Assembly (NCBI GenBank): GCA_002393575.1 | Contig: DGSN01000022.1 | Span: 1-21,152, forward strand | Source of the DNA: Prevotellaceae bacterium UBA4361 | Lineage (GTDB): Bacteria; Bacteroidota; Bacteroidia; Bacteroidales; Bacteroidaceae | Direction: 5' to 3' | DNA: 21,152 nt | Part shown: piece after piece, positions 15,483 to 21,152 of the stretch | How positions within the stretch are numbered: the stretch's first letter is position 1 | How the letters are laid out: each line of letters starts with the position of its first letter | Notes under the pieces: model-generated | Told to the model about the DNA's origin: nothing | Databases searched by the model: none | What the model saw: the letters and a program-made list of their open reading frames with translations, nothing else | Translations under genes and position numbers: made by a program

Positions 15483-16377
15483 CAAAGCGAAGCATCTCCT
15501 CCAGCATTTCCAGCTTGGGCGCATGGAAGCCCGCATTGCGCATCATTTCCAATGGACGAGAATAGATATAATGGATTTCCATTGGGCGATGGAATTCATA
15601 GTCCAGTTTCATCGACGGACTGTAAGGCGTCATTTCGTCTGTCGTTTGCAGCATCTTTTCAGCAAACAACTCATCGAGGTTGCTTACGCCGAGATGCTGG
15701 GCTGCATGAATCACCTCCAACATCAAGTCGTGAATGAGCCTGCGAGTAGAAGGATTCTGAAGCAGCTTGTTGGTCTGCGTGTTGAGTGCCACCGTCATTC
15801 CGTTGAACGGCATGTTCCACACCGCCTTTTTCCATCGTGCCTCATCATAGCTCACGAGTGCAGCCTCCACGCCAGCGTTCTTGAAATCGTCGAGAATCGA
15901 ATGGAGCCGCACGTCATCCTGGCAACTGTAATTGCCCAAGTTGATGCTGCCATAGAACTGATGATTCACCCTGCCAGGCTCCGTCTTTGCCGAACAGATG
16001 AAAGCCAGTCCAGCCACAATAGCCGTTTCGGGAAACATCTGCTGCACGTCAGCCTCCACACCGATGCCGTTCTGAATCAGCACAACGACGGTGTTCGGAG
16101 TCAACAGCGGAGGCAGCAACTCCTTCAGCAGGTGGTTGTTAGTGGTCTTGAGGCACACCAGCACCACATCGCACGGAGGCATGTCAGCCGTATTGCTATA
16201 AGCATTCACTTGGTCGAGGTGGAACGAACCATCGCATGAATCCACCTGCAACCCATGTTCCTTCACATAGTCGTAGTCGCTATGAAACAAAAAATGTACA
16301 TCCTGCCCACTTCTTGCCAACTTTCCACCATAATACCCACCAATGGCACCCGTACCTATCACACCATATTTTTTCAT
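15424..16377 (-). CDS. panE: 2-dehydropantoate 2-reductase (ketopantoate reductase, PanE/ApbA family)
   Basis: NADPH-dependent reductase of the pantothenate (vitamin B5) pathway; the family also includes reductases for other 2-keto acids, so the symbol is provisional. Length 317 aa. The Rossmann dinucleotide motif is 'GVIGTGAIGGYYGGKLARSG' (5-24). 'VLIQNGIGVEAD' (99-110) matches the family NGxG loop. The likely catalytic lysine is Lys184 in 'RWKKAVWNMPFNGM'. The substrate-domain signature is 'SMKLDYEFHRPMEI' (255-268). The last 18 residues (300-317, 'APSSPSQPPQGEEKPSGW') are translated from the GC palindrome and resemble nothing in the family, so the natural C-terminus probably lay near residue 299. 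It has its own promoter upstream. Confidence 0.88.
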   Translation of the reverse strand: MKKYGVIGTGAIGGYYGGKLARSGQDVHFLFHSDYDYVKEHGLQVDSCDGSFHLDQVNAYSNTADMPPCDVVLVCLKTTNNHLLKELLPPLLTPNTVVVLIQNGIGVEADVQQMFPETAIVAGLAFICSAKTEPGRVNHQFYGSINLGNYSCQDDVRLHSILDDFKNAGVEAALVSYDEARWKKAVWNMPFNGMTVALNTQTNKLLQNPSTRRLIHDLMLEVIHAAQHLGVSNLDELFAEKMLQTTDEMTPYSPSMKLDYEFHRPMEIHYIYSRPLEMMRNAGFHAPKLEMLEEMLRFVAPSSPSQPPQGEEKPSGW

Positions 16378-16408
16378 CTTTCAGTCAATCTTTTCGTAAT
16401 ACATTTTG

Positions 16409-16438
16409 CAAAGATACAACAATTTTGACAACCAAAAA
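16409..16438 (-). promoter_or_regulatory. Promoter of the PanE-like gene
   Basis: On the minus strand TATCTTTG (16416-16409) fits the -7 consensus. TTTTTG (16438-16433) lies 16 bases upstream, a shorter spacing than usual. The predicted leader is about 27 bases. Confidence 0.6.
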
Positions 16439-16589
16439 GAAAAACTCACCAAACTTTCATCCCAAACCCTGCTAATTGCAAGCTTTATGCTACTATTTGT
16501 TTCAAATTGTCACAATCACCGATTCTTAAACCTCGACTCCGAGGATAAAACATTCCATCATTGGGAAAAATTCTTCGTGGAAAGCTTTT

Positions 16590-16771
16590 GTTTCTACAAT
16601 CAAAACCACTGATTGTAGAATCAGAACCACTGATTGTACAATCAAAACTTTTCCACCAAGTTTTTTCCCCACCCTAAGCATTTCCTATTGCAACAGCAGT
16701 AGATTTTGTCTAACGATGTCGCGACTTCTCGGATGAAGCACAACGTCAGACGTGAAGTTAGCAAGATTCAA
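16590..16771 (-). repeat. Dispersed element, copy 2, with three palindromes at 21-bp spacing
   Basis: Reverse-complement relative of 2616-2805, about 80% identical by hand alignment. On the minus strand it opens TTGAATCTTGCTAACTTCAC (16771) and passes through TTGCAATAG and GTGGAAAAGTT. It ends with GATTGTACAATC (16643-16632, a perfect palindrome), GATTCTACAATC (16622-16611) and GATTGTAGAAAC (16601-16590), starting 21 bp apart. Beyond these a mirror of the GTGGAAAAG region (GTGGAAAGC on the plus strand, 16578-16586) makes a larger imperfect inverted repeat over about 16562-16670. It lies about 173 bp upstream of the PanE-like -7 box, in the same orientation toward the gene as copy 1. Confidence 0.7.
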
Positions 16772-17067
16772 GACAACCATGTTACACAAAAAAAGCAAGC
16801 ATAGTTAAACAAAAGGAAGCTACATCGTGTATGTGAAGGCGGATGATATAATATGAACAACAAATATCCCTCAAGATTGCGTTCCGTTGTAAAAATAAAT
16901 TCGTATATTTGCTGCATCAAGTGGGCGAAGTCAATGATAGACTCCAATCCATCTTGACTAGAAAGCGTTTTTTGCTTTGTCCTTGTAACTGAAATCGCCA
17001 ATTTCAAACACTGAAAGGATGAAGACAGCGGAACGCTCATCTGTTTGGTACAATACATTCTTTATAT
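16772..17067 (+). promoter_or_regulatory. Gene-free leader of the toxin-antitoxin pair with a possible promoter
   Basis: No credible gene here. TATATTTG at 16904-16911 fits the -7 consensus and would give an antitoxin leader of about 150 bases; no well-spaced TTG was found. A small hairpin, AAAGC-gttttt-GCTTT, lies at about 16962-16977. The minus-strand ORF over this stretch has a composition unlike a real protein. Confidence 0.35.
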
Positions 17068-17226
17068 ATGGCAAGACCAATAAAAGAGACACCTGTGCTG
17101 AAAGGCAAGGACGTCGAGCGTTTCAAGTATAATCTTGAACACCCAACACCAGTGTCAGCCGAAGAAGTCACCAAGGCTCGTGAGACATACGAGAAGTTCA
17201 AGCGTATAACCACCTTCGTGCTCTGA
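17068..17226 (+). CDS. Small probable antitoxin of a GNAT toxin-antitoxin pair
   Basis: A 52-aa protein, too short for most ORF lists, that begins 'MARPIKETPVLKGKDVERF' and ends 'KRITTFVL'. Short proteins opening '(M)xRPIKxTPxLxGKDAxRF' occur next to GNAT acetyltransferases in Bacteroidales, as I recall them, so this fits an antitoxin. The body is charged and helical (residues 29-45). It is not the DUF1778 ribbon-helix-helix antitoxin of the TacAT type. Its TGA (17224-17226) shares one base with the ATG of the GNAT gene (17226), the tight coupling usual for type II toxin-antitoxin operons. The assignment rests on size, position and recalled family resemblance. Confidence 0.75.
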   Translation: MARPIKETPVLKGKDVERFKYNLEHPTPVSAEEVTKARETYEKFKRITTFVL

Positions 17227-17789
17227 TGATTCACATCGAAGATTTGGCACTGAGCATACTGACCAAGAATATGGTCATTCCTGAGTTCAAGAGCAAGGAC
17301 AGCGACTTGAACGAATTTTTAATGCTTGAAGCCAAGGATTATCAGGAGCAGATGCTGGCTATAACATATCTATTGCAGAATTCCAAGACCAGCGAAGTCG
17401 TGGCTTATTTTTCATTGCTCAATGACACCATAAAATTTGAGGAAGAAGACAAGAAAACACGCAACCGCATCAATAGGAAAATTCCCTATGAAAAGCAACG
17501 CAATCATTATCCCGCCGTCAAGATTGGCCGACTCGCAGTGAGCGAAAACTATGCACATCAAGGCATAGGCGAGCAAATACTCCAATACGTCAAGGTTCTC
17601 TTTGCTTTTGGCAACCGTTCTGGCTGTCGTTTTCTCACTGTCGATGCATATTCCGATGCTGTTTCGTTCTACGAAGAAAAAGGAGACTTCAAGTTTTTCA
17701 CGGAAACCGATGTCAACGACGACACCCGTCTGCTATATTTCGACCTAAAGCCCTTCAAGGATGCTTTGGATATTGTTGAGCAGTCATAA
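17226..17789 (+). CDS. GNAT acetyltransferase, probable toxin of a type II toxin-antitoxin pair
   Basis: GNAT-fold protein of 187 aa. Residues 99-116 ('KIGRLAVSENYAHQGIGE') hold the acetyl-CoA pyrophosphate-binding motif, with HQGIGE at 111-116 matching Q/RxxGxG/A. Residues 137-153 ('LTVDAYSDAVSFYEEKG') match motif B, with a conserved tyrosine (Tyr149) as general-acid candidate. The 'KIGRLAV' strand and 'VDAY..A..FYEKxGF' pattern are typical of TacT/AtaT-type toxins, which acetylate aminoacyl-tRNA and stop translation. The gene overlaps the 52-aa upstream gene by one base. A substrate other than charged tRNA is possible. It is convergent with the SASA esterase gene and separated from it by a strong terminator. 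Confidence 0.82.
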   Translation: MIHIEDLALSILTKNMVIPEFKSKDSDLNEFLMLEAKDYQEQMLAITYLLQNSKTSEVVAYFSLLNDTIKFEEEDKKTRNRINRKIPYEKQRNHYPAVKIGRLAVSENYAHQGIGEQILQYVKVLFAFGNRSGCRFLTVDAYSDAVSFYEEKGDFKFFTETDVNDDTRLLYFDLKPFKDALDIVEQS

Positions 17790-17882
17790 ACTTTACCACA
17801 TTCCTTCACGTTAGCCATAATTTCTACTACAAACAGACAAGCAAGCCCACTGATTCTTAGCAGTTATGCAAAAAGTCTGTGA

Positions 17883-17914
17883 GGTTCTTATTCCTCAGAT
17901 GTTTAATAAGAACC
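17883..17914. other. Perfect 10-bp inverted repeat between convergent genes
   Basis: GGTTCTTATT (17883-17892) and AATAAGAACC (17905-17914) flank a 12-base spacer. It has no T run and lies about 95 bases past the GNAT toxin stop. It could be an mRNA 3'-end hairpin or a protein-binding site. Confidence 0.5.
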
Positions 17915-17983
17915 AATGTCAAAACTCAAGATGCTAAAGAATCCAATTCATTGAATCAACAATAATACCAATGCAGCAATAAC

Positions 17984-18028
17984 AAAAAACTCATCGACGA
18001 GCCAAGGGATTCGTCGATGAGTTTTTTT
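17984..18028. terminator. Strong bidirectional intrinsic terminator
   Basis: AAAAAACTCATCGACGA (17984-18000) pairs perfectly with TCGTCGATGAGTTTTTT (18011-18027) around a 10-base loop, with seven Ts on the plus side and six As on the other. It sits between the convergent GNAT toxin and SASA esterase genes and can serve both. Confidence 0.92.
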
Positions 18029-18049
18029 GTTGGTAAAGACACGGGGGGG

Positions 18050-20035
18050 CTATTTCTTCTTTATCACTTCGCACTGGAAGGTGCCGGAAGGGATGCCGTC
18101 GGTGTTGTAGAGGGAGAGGACGGGATAGTCGTCGTAGGCATAGCGGAGGGAGGTTGGGGTCATGCCCTGAGGGACGGTGACGGCAACGGTGTAGTTGTTG
18201 ACGGTGTGGGCTTTTGCCCATACGTATTTGCCATCGGCTCCTGCGAGGGAGAAGGAAGTGAGGGCGTTGGACTGGCGGATTTTGCCTGTCTGTCTGCTGA
18301 ACTTCACGATGACTTTGCCGTCCTTGAGCTGAGCTGATAGAGGAAGCGGACCTTCGGCTACGAGATTCTTACGACCATAGACGAGTCGGCGTAATTGCAG
18401 GGCGATACGTTTGCCAAGGATGTGCTTCTTCTGAGGATGGATGTCGTTCCACTCGCCTACATCTACAGCCGTGGCAATGCCTGCCTTAGTGAGTTCGCGA
18501 GCTGCCTGAAGTTGTGCCAAACGGATGTCGCACCAACCCGACTGCTGCAATGGTTCTTGGTGCTGACTCATGTAGCCTGCCAACTGAACGATGACGATTG
18601 GGAATTCATGGCCGAACTGAGTGCGCCAGTTCTTCACCATCGCTTCGAGCAGAGGTGCATAGAGTTTTGGATTGCCTGTGTTGGACTCGCCCTGATACCA
18701 CACGGCTCCACGGAAGGCGTACTGACGCAGAGGGGCAATCATGGCATTGTAAAGTCCTGTTGGGGTATCGACAAAATAGGTGGAACCTGGTTTTGCTGAC
18801 ATGGCACTACCACGCTTCATCACCCAACCCGACGTGAGCGGAACCTCCAAGTCGCCTACTTCGAGCTGATAGGTTTTTCCACTGGTGAAATTAGGACGGC
18901 CGCTTTGTGCAATGAGGTGAACCATGATTTCGTTCTTTCCTGCACGGAGCAGATTGGCAGGCACGTTGTAGTTGCGTGGAGGATATTCGTAGGTGGTGTT
19001 TCCCACGAAAGTGCCATTGACAAAGACGGAGTCGGCATCCTTCATCGCACCGAGGCGGAGCAATGCTGGCTGTCCTGCAAATCCATCGGGGAGGTTGAAC
19101 GTGTGGTAGAAATAGTAAGAGCCATAGATGTTTCGGCTTGACATCATGCGGTTAGGGGTTTGCGAATCTCCCTGCGCTTTGGCATCGGGGTCGAAAGCCC
19201 AATTCTTGAAGATATTGATTGAGTCCCAAGCAGCAAAGCTGTAGTCAGGCTGGCGCCAGCGGTTCATCACCGTGTCCTTCAGCACGTTCGTGCGTTCCCA
19301 TTCGTTGCCAATGCGCATTTCGGCACGGCGAACGGAATCTACCCAGTTTTCCTGGAAATACTTACGCTTCGACAATTCGTTGGTGTATTCAGGGAATTGC
19401 GAAAGCGTGGCACGGTCCATCCAGCACTCCACACGGGTTCCACCCACGGAAGAGTTGATGATGCCGATTGGCACTTGTTCGGCTTCCTGCAAGTAGCGAC
19501 CGAGGAAATAGCAGACGGCACCCATCTCCTTGCAGTTCTCAGGCGTGATGCTTGTCCAGCCCAGGGTGCGCATATCGTCGTTGGGGCGCACATAGTTGAA
19601 CTGCTGCGGAATCTTGACGTAGCGCACTTGGGTGTTGGTGTAATCAACCACGCGGTCCTTCACGGCATCCATGCAGCGACGGATGGGCAGTTCCATGTTC
19701 GACTGACCTGAGCAGAGGAACACATCGCCAATGAGCACGTCGTGGATGGTTTTCGTTTCTGTGCCCGCAGTGATGGTCAGCGTGAACGGACCGCCAGCTT
19801 TCATCTTTGGTAGTTTCGCCGTCCATTCGCCATTGGTTGCTGCGGTGGTTTTCACTTTGTTTCCGTTGATGTCAACCGTGACACTTGTACCGGCTTGTGC
19901 CCATCCCCACACGGGAACGAGCGTGTTGCGCTGCAGCACCATGCCGTCAGCAAAGAACTGAGGCAAGCGGAGCGACTGCGCATGAAGCAATGCTACCAAC
20001 ATGATGGCAGCTAATGCAGTGAAAAGTCTTTTCAT
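18050..20035 (-). CDS. SASA-family carbohydrate acetylesterase (annotated as sialate O-acetylesterase)
   Basis: Secreted SGNH-hydrolase-type esterase of 661 aa. Signal peptide at 1-20 ('ALLHAQ'). Residues about 21-100 form a beta-sandwich ('FADGMVLQRNTLVPVWGWA'). The catalytic domain is split. It starts at 101 with the nucleophile Ser112 in 'FLCSGQSNMELP' and is interrupted by a GH2-like jelly-roll insert at about 300-405. It resumes with 'WYQGESNTGNP' (446-456) and the acid/base pair Asp531/His533 in 'NDIHPQKK'. A C-terminal beta domain covers about 560-661. The split layout is usual for SASA/CE20-type plant-glycan deacetylases in Bacteroidetes; true sialic acid specificity is not shown. No sialic acid genes are nearby, whereas plant-glycan enzymes are. 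Its promoter is well formed. Confidence 0.9.
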   Translation of the reverse strand: MKRLFTALAAIMLVALLHAQSLRLPQFFADGMVLQRNTLVPVWGWAQAGTSVTVDINGNKVKTTAATNGEWTAKLPKMKAGGPFTLTITAGTETKTIHDVLIGDVFLCSGQSNMELPIRRCMDAVKDRVVDYTNTQVRYVKIPQQFNYVRPNDDMRTLGWTSITPENCKEMGAVCYFLGRYLQEAEQVPIGIINSSVGGTRVECWMDRATLSQFPEYTNELSKRKYFQENWVDSVRRAEMRIGNEWERTNVLKDTVMNRWRQPDYSFAAWDSINIFKNWAFDPDAKAQGDSQTPNRMMSSRNIYGSYYFYHTFNLPDGFAGQPALLRLGAMKDADSVFVNGTFVGNTTYEYPPRNYNVPANLLRAGKNEIMVHLIAQSGRPNFTSGKTYQLEVGDLEVPLTSGWVMKRGSAMSAKPGSTYFVDTPTGLYNAMIAPLRQYAFRGAVWYQGESNTGNPKLYAPLLEAMVKNWRTQFGHEFPIVIVQLAGYMSQHQEPLQQSGWCDIRLAQLQAARELTKAGIATAVDVGEWNDIHPQKKHILGKRIALQLRRLVYGRKNLVAEGPLPLSAQLKDGKVIVKFSRQTGKIRQSNALTSFSLAGADGKYVWAKAHTVNNYTVAVTVPQGMTPTSLRYAYDDYPVLSLYNTDGIPSGTFQCEVIKKK

Positions 20036-20060
20036 ATTCGTTCTTTGTTTATTTTTGATG

Positions 20061-20091
20061 CAAAAATAAGCGAAAAAAGCGAGTAGAGCAA
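20061..20091 (-). promoter_or_regulatory. Promoter of the SASA esterase
   Basis: On the minus strand TTG (20091-20089, within a T run) is followed after 20 bases by TATTTTTG (20068-20061). The predicted leader is about 20 bases. Confidence 0.7.
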
Positions 20092-20107
20092 AAAACTGAG
20101 TCGGGTT

Positions 20108-20135
20108 TGTTACATATTTAAAAATATTGGTAACA
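20108..20135. promoter_or_regulatory. Imperfect palindrome between divergent promoters, possible operator
   Basis: TGTTAC (20108-20113) and GTAACA (20130-20135) flank an AT-rich core with a partial inner ATATTT/AAATAT symmetry. It lies about 17 bases upstream of the esterase -33 element and between divergent genes, a typical place for a regulator site. No regulator gene is adjacent. Confidence 0.4.
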
Positions 20136-20142
20136 TAAGAAA

Positions 20143-20230
20143 GTGAAAAGCGAAAAGTGAAAAGTGAAAAATGCCATCCGGTCCAAACGCATCACGTTAA
20201 ATTTTTCACTTTTCGTTTTTCACTTTTCAC
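20143..20230. repeat. Inverted heptamer arrays (GTGAAAA x4 facing TTTTCAC x4)
   Basis: Left array: GTGAAAA, GCGAAAA, GTGAAAA, GTGAAAA (20143-20170). Right array: TTTTCAC, TTTTCGT, TTTTCAC, TTTTCAC (20203-20230). The 32-base centre contains GCCATCCGG (20173-20181), the same core as in the GC palindromes. A third short period-7 run, CACGTTC, CACGCTC, CACGTTC, follows at 20242-20262. The set fills the gap between the divergent esterase and GNAT genes. Confidence 0.82.
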
Positions 20231-20325
20231 TCTTATCGCTTCACGTTCCACGCTCCACGTTCTACTTAATCATCTTTCATGCGCTCTCTTTTACGGAAAG
20301 AACGTCGCCTTCTGAAAAAAACACT

Positions 20326-20333
20326 TAACTTTG
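20326..20333 (+). promoter_or_regulatory. -7 box of the GNAT gene at 20341
   Basis: TAACTTTG fits TAnnTTTG. Transcription would start near 20338, leaving a leader of about three bases before the ATG at 20341, or twelve before the ATG at 20350. No clear -33 was found. Confidence 0.5.
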
Positions 20334-20340
20334 CAAAAAC

Positions 20341-20880
20341 ATGCGCGAAATGAAGACAACAAGACAGATAAGACATGCCCGAATGGAAGACCTGCCTGTC
20401 ATACTCGAACTGATTGAGTGTGGCAGACAAAAGATGCGCGAAAGCGGCAACATGGACCAATGGACAAACGGCGACCCAGCCACGAGTCTTTTTGAAAATG
20501 ACATTCGCCTCGGGAACAGCTACATCATTGAAGAAGAAGGACAGCCCATCGCCACTTTCGCCTTTGTGCCAGGTCCCGACCCCACTTATCTGAAGATTTA
20601 CGAAGGGAAATGGTTGGAAACGGAATCTCCTTATTACGTTATTCACCGATTGGCAAGCAAACCCCATGTGCATCATATCCTTGCCTCTGCGCTTCAGTTC
20701 GCTTTCACCCAAACCAACAGCCTCCGCATCGACACGCATCGGAAGAACACACCCATGCGCCACGCCTTATTGAAAAACGGATTCAGCTATTGCGGTATCA
20801 TCTTTTTGGAAAATGGAGCAGAGCGTTTAGCCTACCAAAAAGTATTGAAGCAAAAGATAGATGACACAGAACCTGTGTAA
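20341..20880 (+). CDS. GNAT family N-acetyltransferase
   Basis: Protein of 179 aa. It opens with the GNAT strand-helix 'TTRQIRHARMEDLPVILELI' (6-25). It continues with 'SYIIEEEGQPIATFAFVPG' (60-78), 'YYVIHRLAS' (98-106) and a C-terminal 'SLRIDTHRKNTPMRHALLKN' followed by GF (126-147), which is the usual motif B region. The classic Q/RxxGxG loop is degenerate here. This pattern fits housekeeping Bacteroidales GNATs that acetylate small molecules or protein N-termini; the substrate is not predictable. Two starts are possible: 20341 (immediately after the promoter) and 20350. Its TAA abuts the stop codon of the convergent FISUMP gene with no bases between. No small antitoxin gene is adjacent, so it is not a toxin-antitoxin pair like the one at 17068. 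Confidence 0.85.
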   Translation: MREMKTTRQIRHARMEDLPVILELIECGRQKMRESGNMDQWTNGDPATSLFENDIRLGNSYIIEEEGQPIATFAFVPGPDPTYLKIYEGKWLETESPYYVIHRLASKPHVHHILASALQFAFTQTNSLRIDTHRKNTPMRHALLKNGFSYCGIIFLENGAERLAYQKVLKQKIDDTEPV

Positions 20881-21152
20881 TTATTTTCCCGCGACAGGAC
20901 GAACGGAAAGCCCGTAGTGCCTAAGACATGAACTTACACGAAAGACAACACCTTCGCCTTTACCTGGATGATCAAAGAAGCACAAGCTTTCTGCCGCATC
21001 CCCAGAGCCGTCAAAATTCGCACCCGACCAATAATTGCCATTAGATTCATAAGGGCGTCGGTCCCAACCAGCTGCAGGCAGAAAAATGCGATTTCGATTA
21101 GGACCTACAAACAAAAATCCATTCACGCCATTGTAAGTTTTCCAATATTTTA
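20881..21152 (-). CDS. FISUMP-domain protein, C-terminal fragment (5' end outside window)
   Basis: An open frame runs from the window edge to the TAA at 20883-20881, giving the last 89 residues. They match the end of the FISUMP (Fibrobacter succinogenes major paralogous) domain: 'GFLFVGPNRNRIFLPAAGWD', then 'NYWSGANFDGSGDAAESLCF' and the closing 'LRHYGLSVRPVAGK'. The frame stays open upstream of the GTG at 21126 ('KYWKTYNGV'), so that codon is not the start. FISUMP domains are usually at the C-terminus of secreted or lipid-anchored surface proteins of unknown function in Bacteroidetes. The rest of the protein cannot be seen. Confidence 0.8.
   Translation of the reverse strand, partial: KYWKTYNGVNGFLFVGPNRNRIFLPAAGWDRRPYESNGNYWSGANFDGSGDAAESLCFFDHPGKGEGVVFRVSSCLRHYGLSVRPVAGK

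Noticed and set aside
16768..17058. 96-codon minus-strand ORF upstream of the toxin-antitoxin pair
   Set aside because: Overlaps the dispersed repeat at one end and ends in a low-complexity Phe/Cys/Leu stretch; no domain recognised.
21124..21126. GTG as start of the FISUMP-like gene
   Set aside because: The frame stays open and domain-like to the window edge, so the fragment is the end of a longer gene.

Overview
The window looks like a chromosomal segment of a gut or oral Bacteroidales bacterium, most likely Prevotella or a close relative. Four things point there: TAnnTTTG-type -7 promoter boxes (five clear cases), secreted enzymes whose signal peptides end in A-Q, C-terminal tails of the 'NVNGVRIATLQKGINIV' / 'GIYIQNGKKLLVR' kind, and family content (C10 peptidase, HU-HIG protein, GH127/GH146, SASA esterase, FISUMP). 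This rests on family knowledge, not a database search. No rRNA, tRNA, CRISPR array or intact insertion sequence was seen.

Layout. 1-1156 (-): 5' part of a secreted C10 (streptopain/interpain-like) cysteine protease. 1578-2210 (-): HU-like DNA-binding protein. 2211-2999: repeat-rich gap with a palindromic hairpin element, a dispersed element carrying three palindromes spaced 21 bp apart, and a heptamer array. 3000-6069 (+): overlapping operon of mtaB (tRNA methylthiotransferase), a family 2 glycosyltransferase and an AlbA_2-domain protein. 6191-6856 (-): lipoprotein-type glutathione peroxidase. 7093-10650, 10857-12848 and 12939-15329 (-): a large modular surface protein, a CE1-like esterase with Ig-like domains, and a GH127/GH146 beta-L-arabinofuranosidase. 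15424-16377 (-): ketopantoate reductase-like PanE. 16378-17067: second repeat-rich gap. 17068-17789 (+): probable toxin-antitoxin pair (52-aa antitoxin and GNAT toxin). 18050-20035 (-): SASA-family acetylesterase. 20341-20880 (+): GNAT acetyltransferase. 20881-21152 (-): 3' end of a FISUMP-domain protein.

Biology. The secreted esterases and GH127/GH146 enzyme suggest breakdown of acetylated, arabinose-containing plant cell-wall glycans, but no SusC/SusD pair is present, so this is not a complete polysaccharide utilization locus. The mtaB operon combines tRNA modification, glycan synthesis and a possible regulator.

The least explained content is intergenic. (1) Most gaps carry heptanucleotide tandem repeats, usually as a head-to-head inverted pair of arrays. 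The heptamer differs by locus (TTCATTC, TTAACTT, TTCACTT, TTGACCT) but fits a loose TTNAYYY pattern. (2) A roughly 190-bp element occurs twice, 14 kb apart, with three 12-bp palindromes at exactly 21-bp spacing. Both copies lie about 175-185 bp upstream of a TATCTTTG promoter and point toward the gene (mtaB, panE). (3) A GC-rich palindrome occurs twice at gene 3' ends next to a heptamer array, and in one case encodes the C-terminus of PanE.
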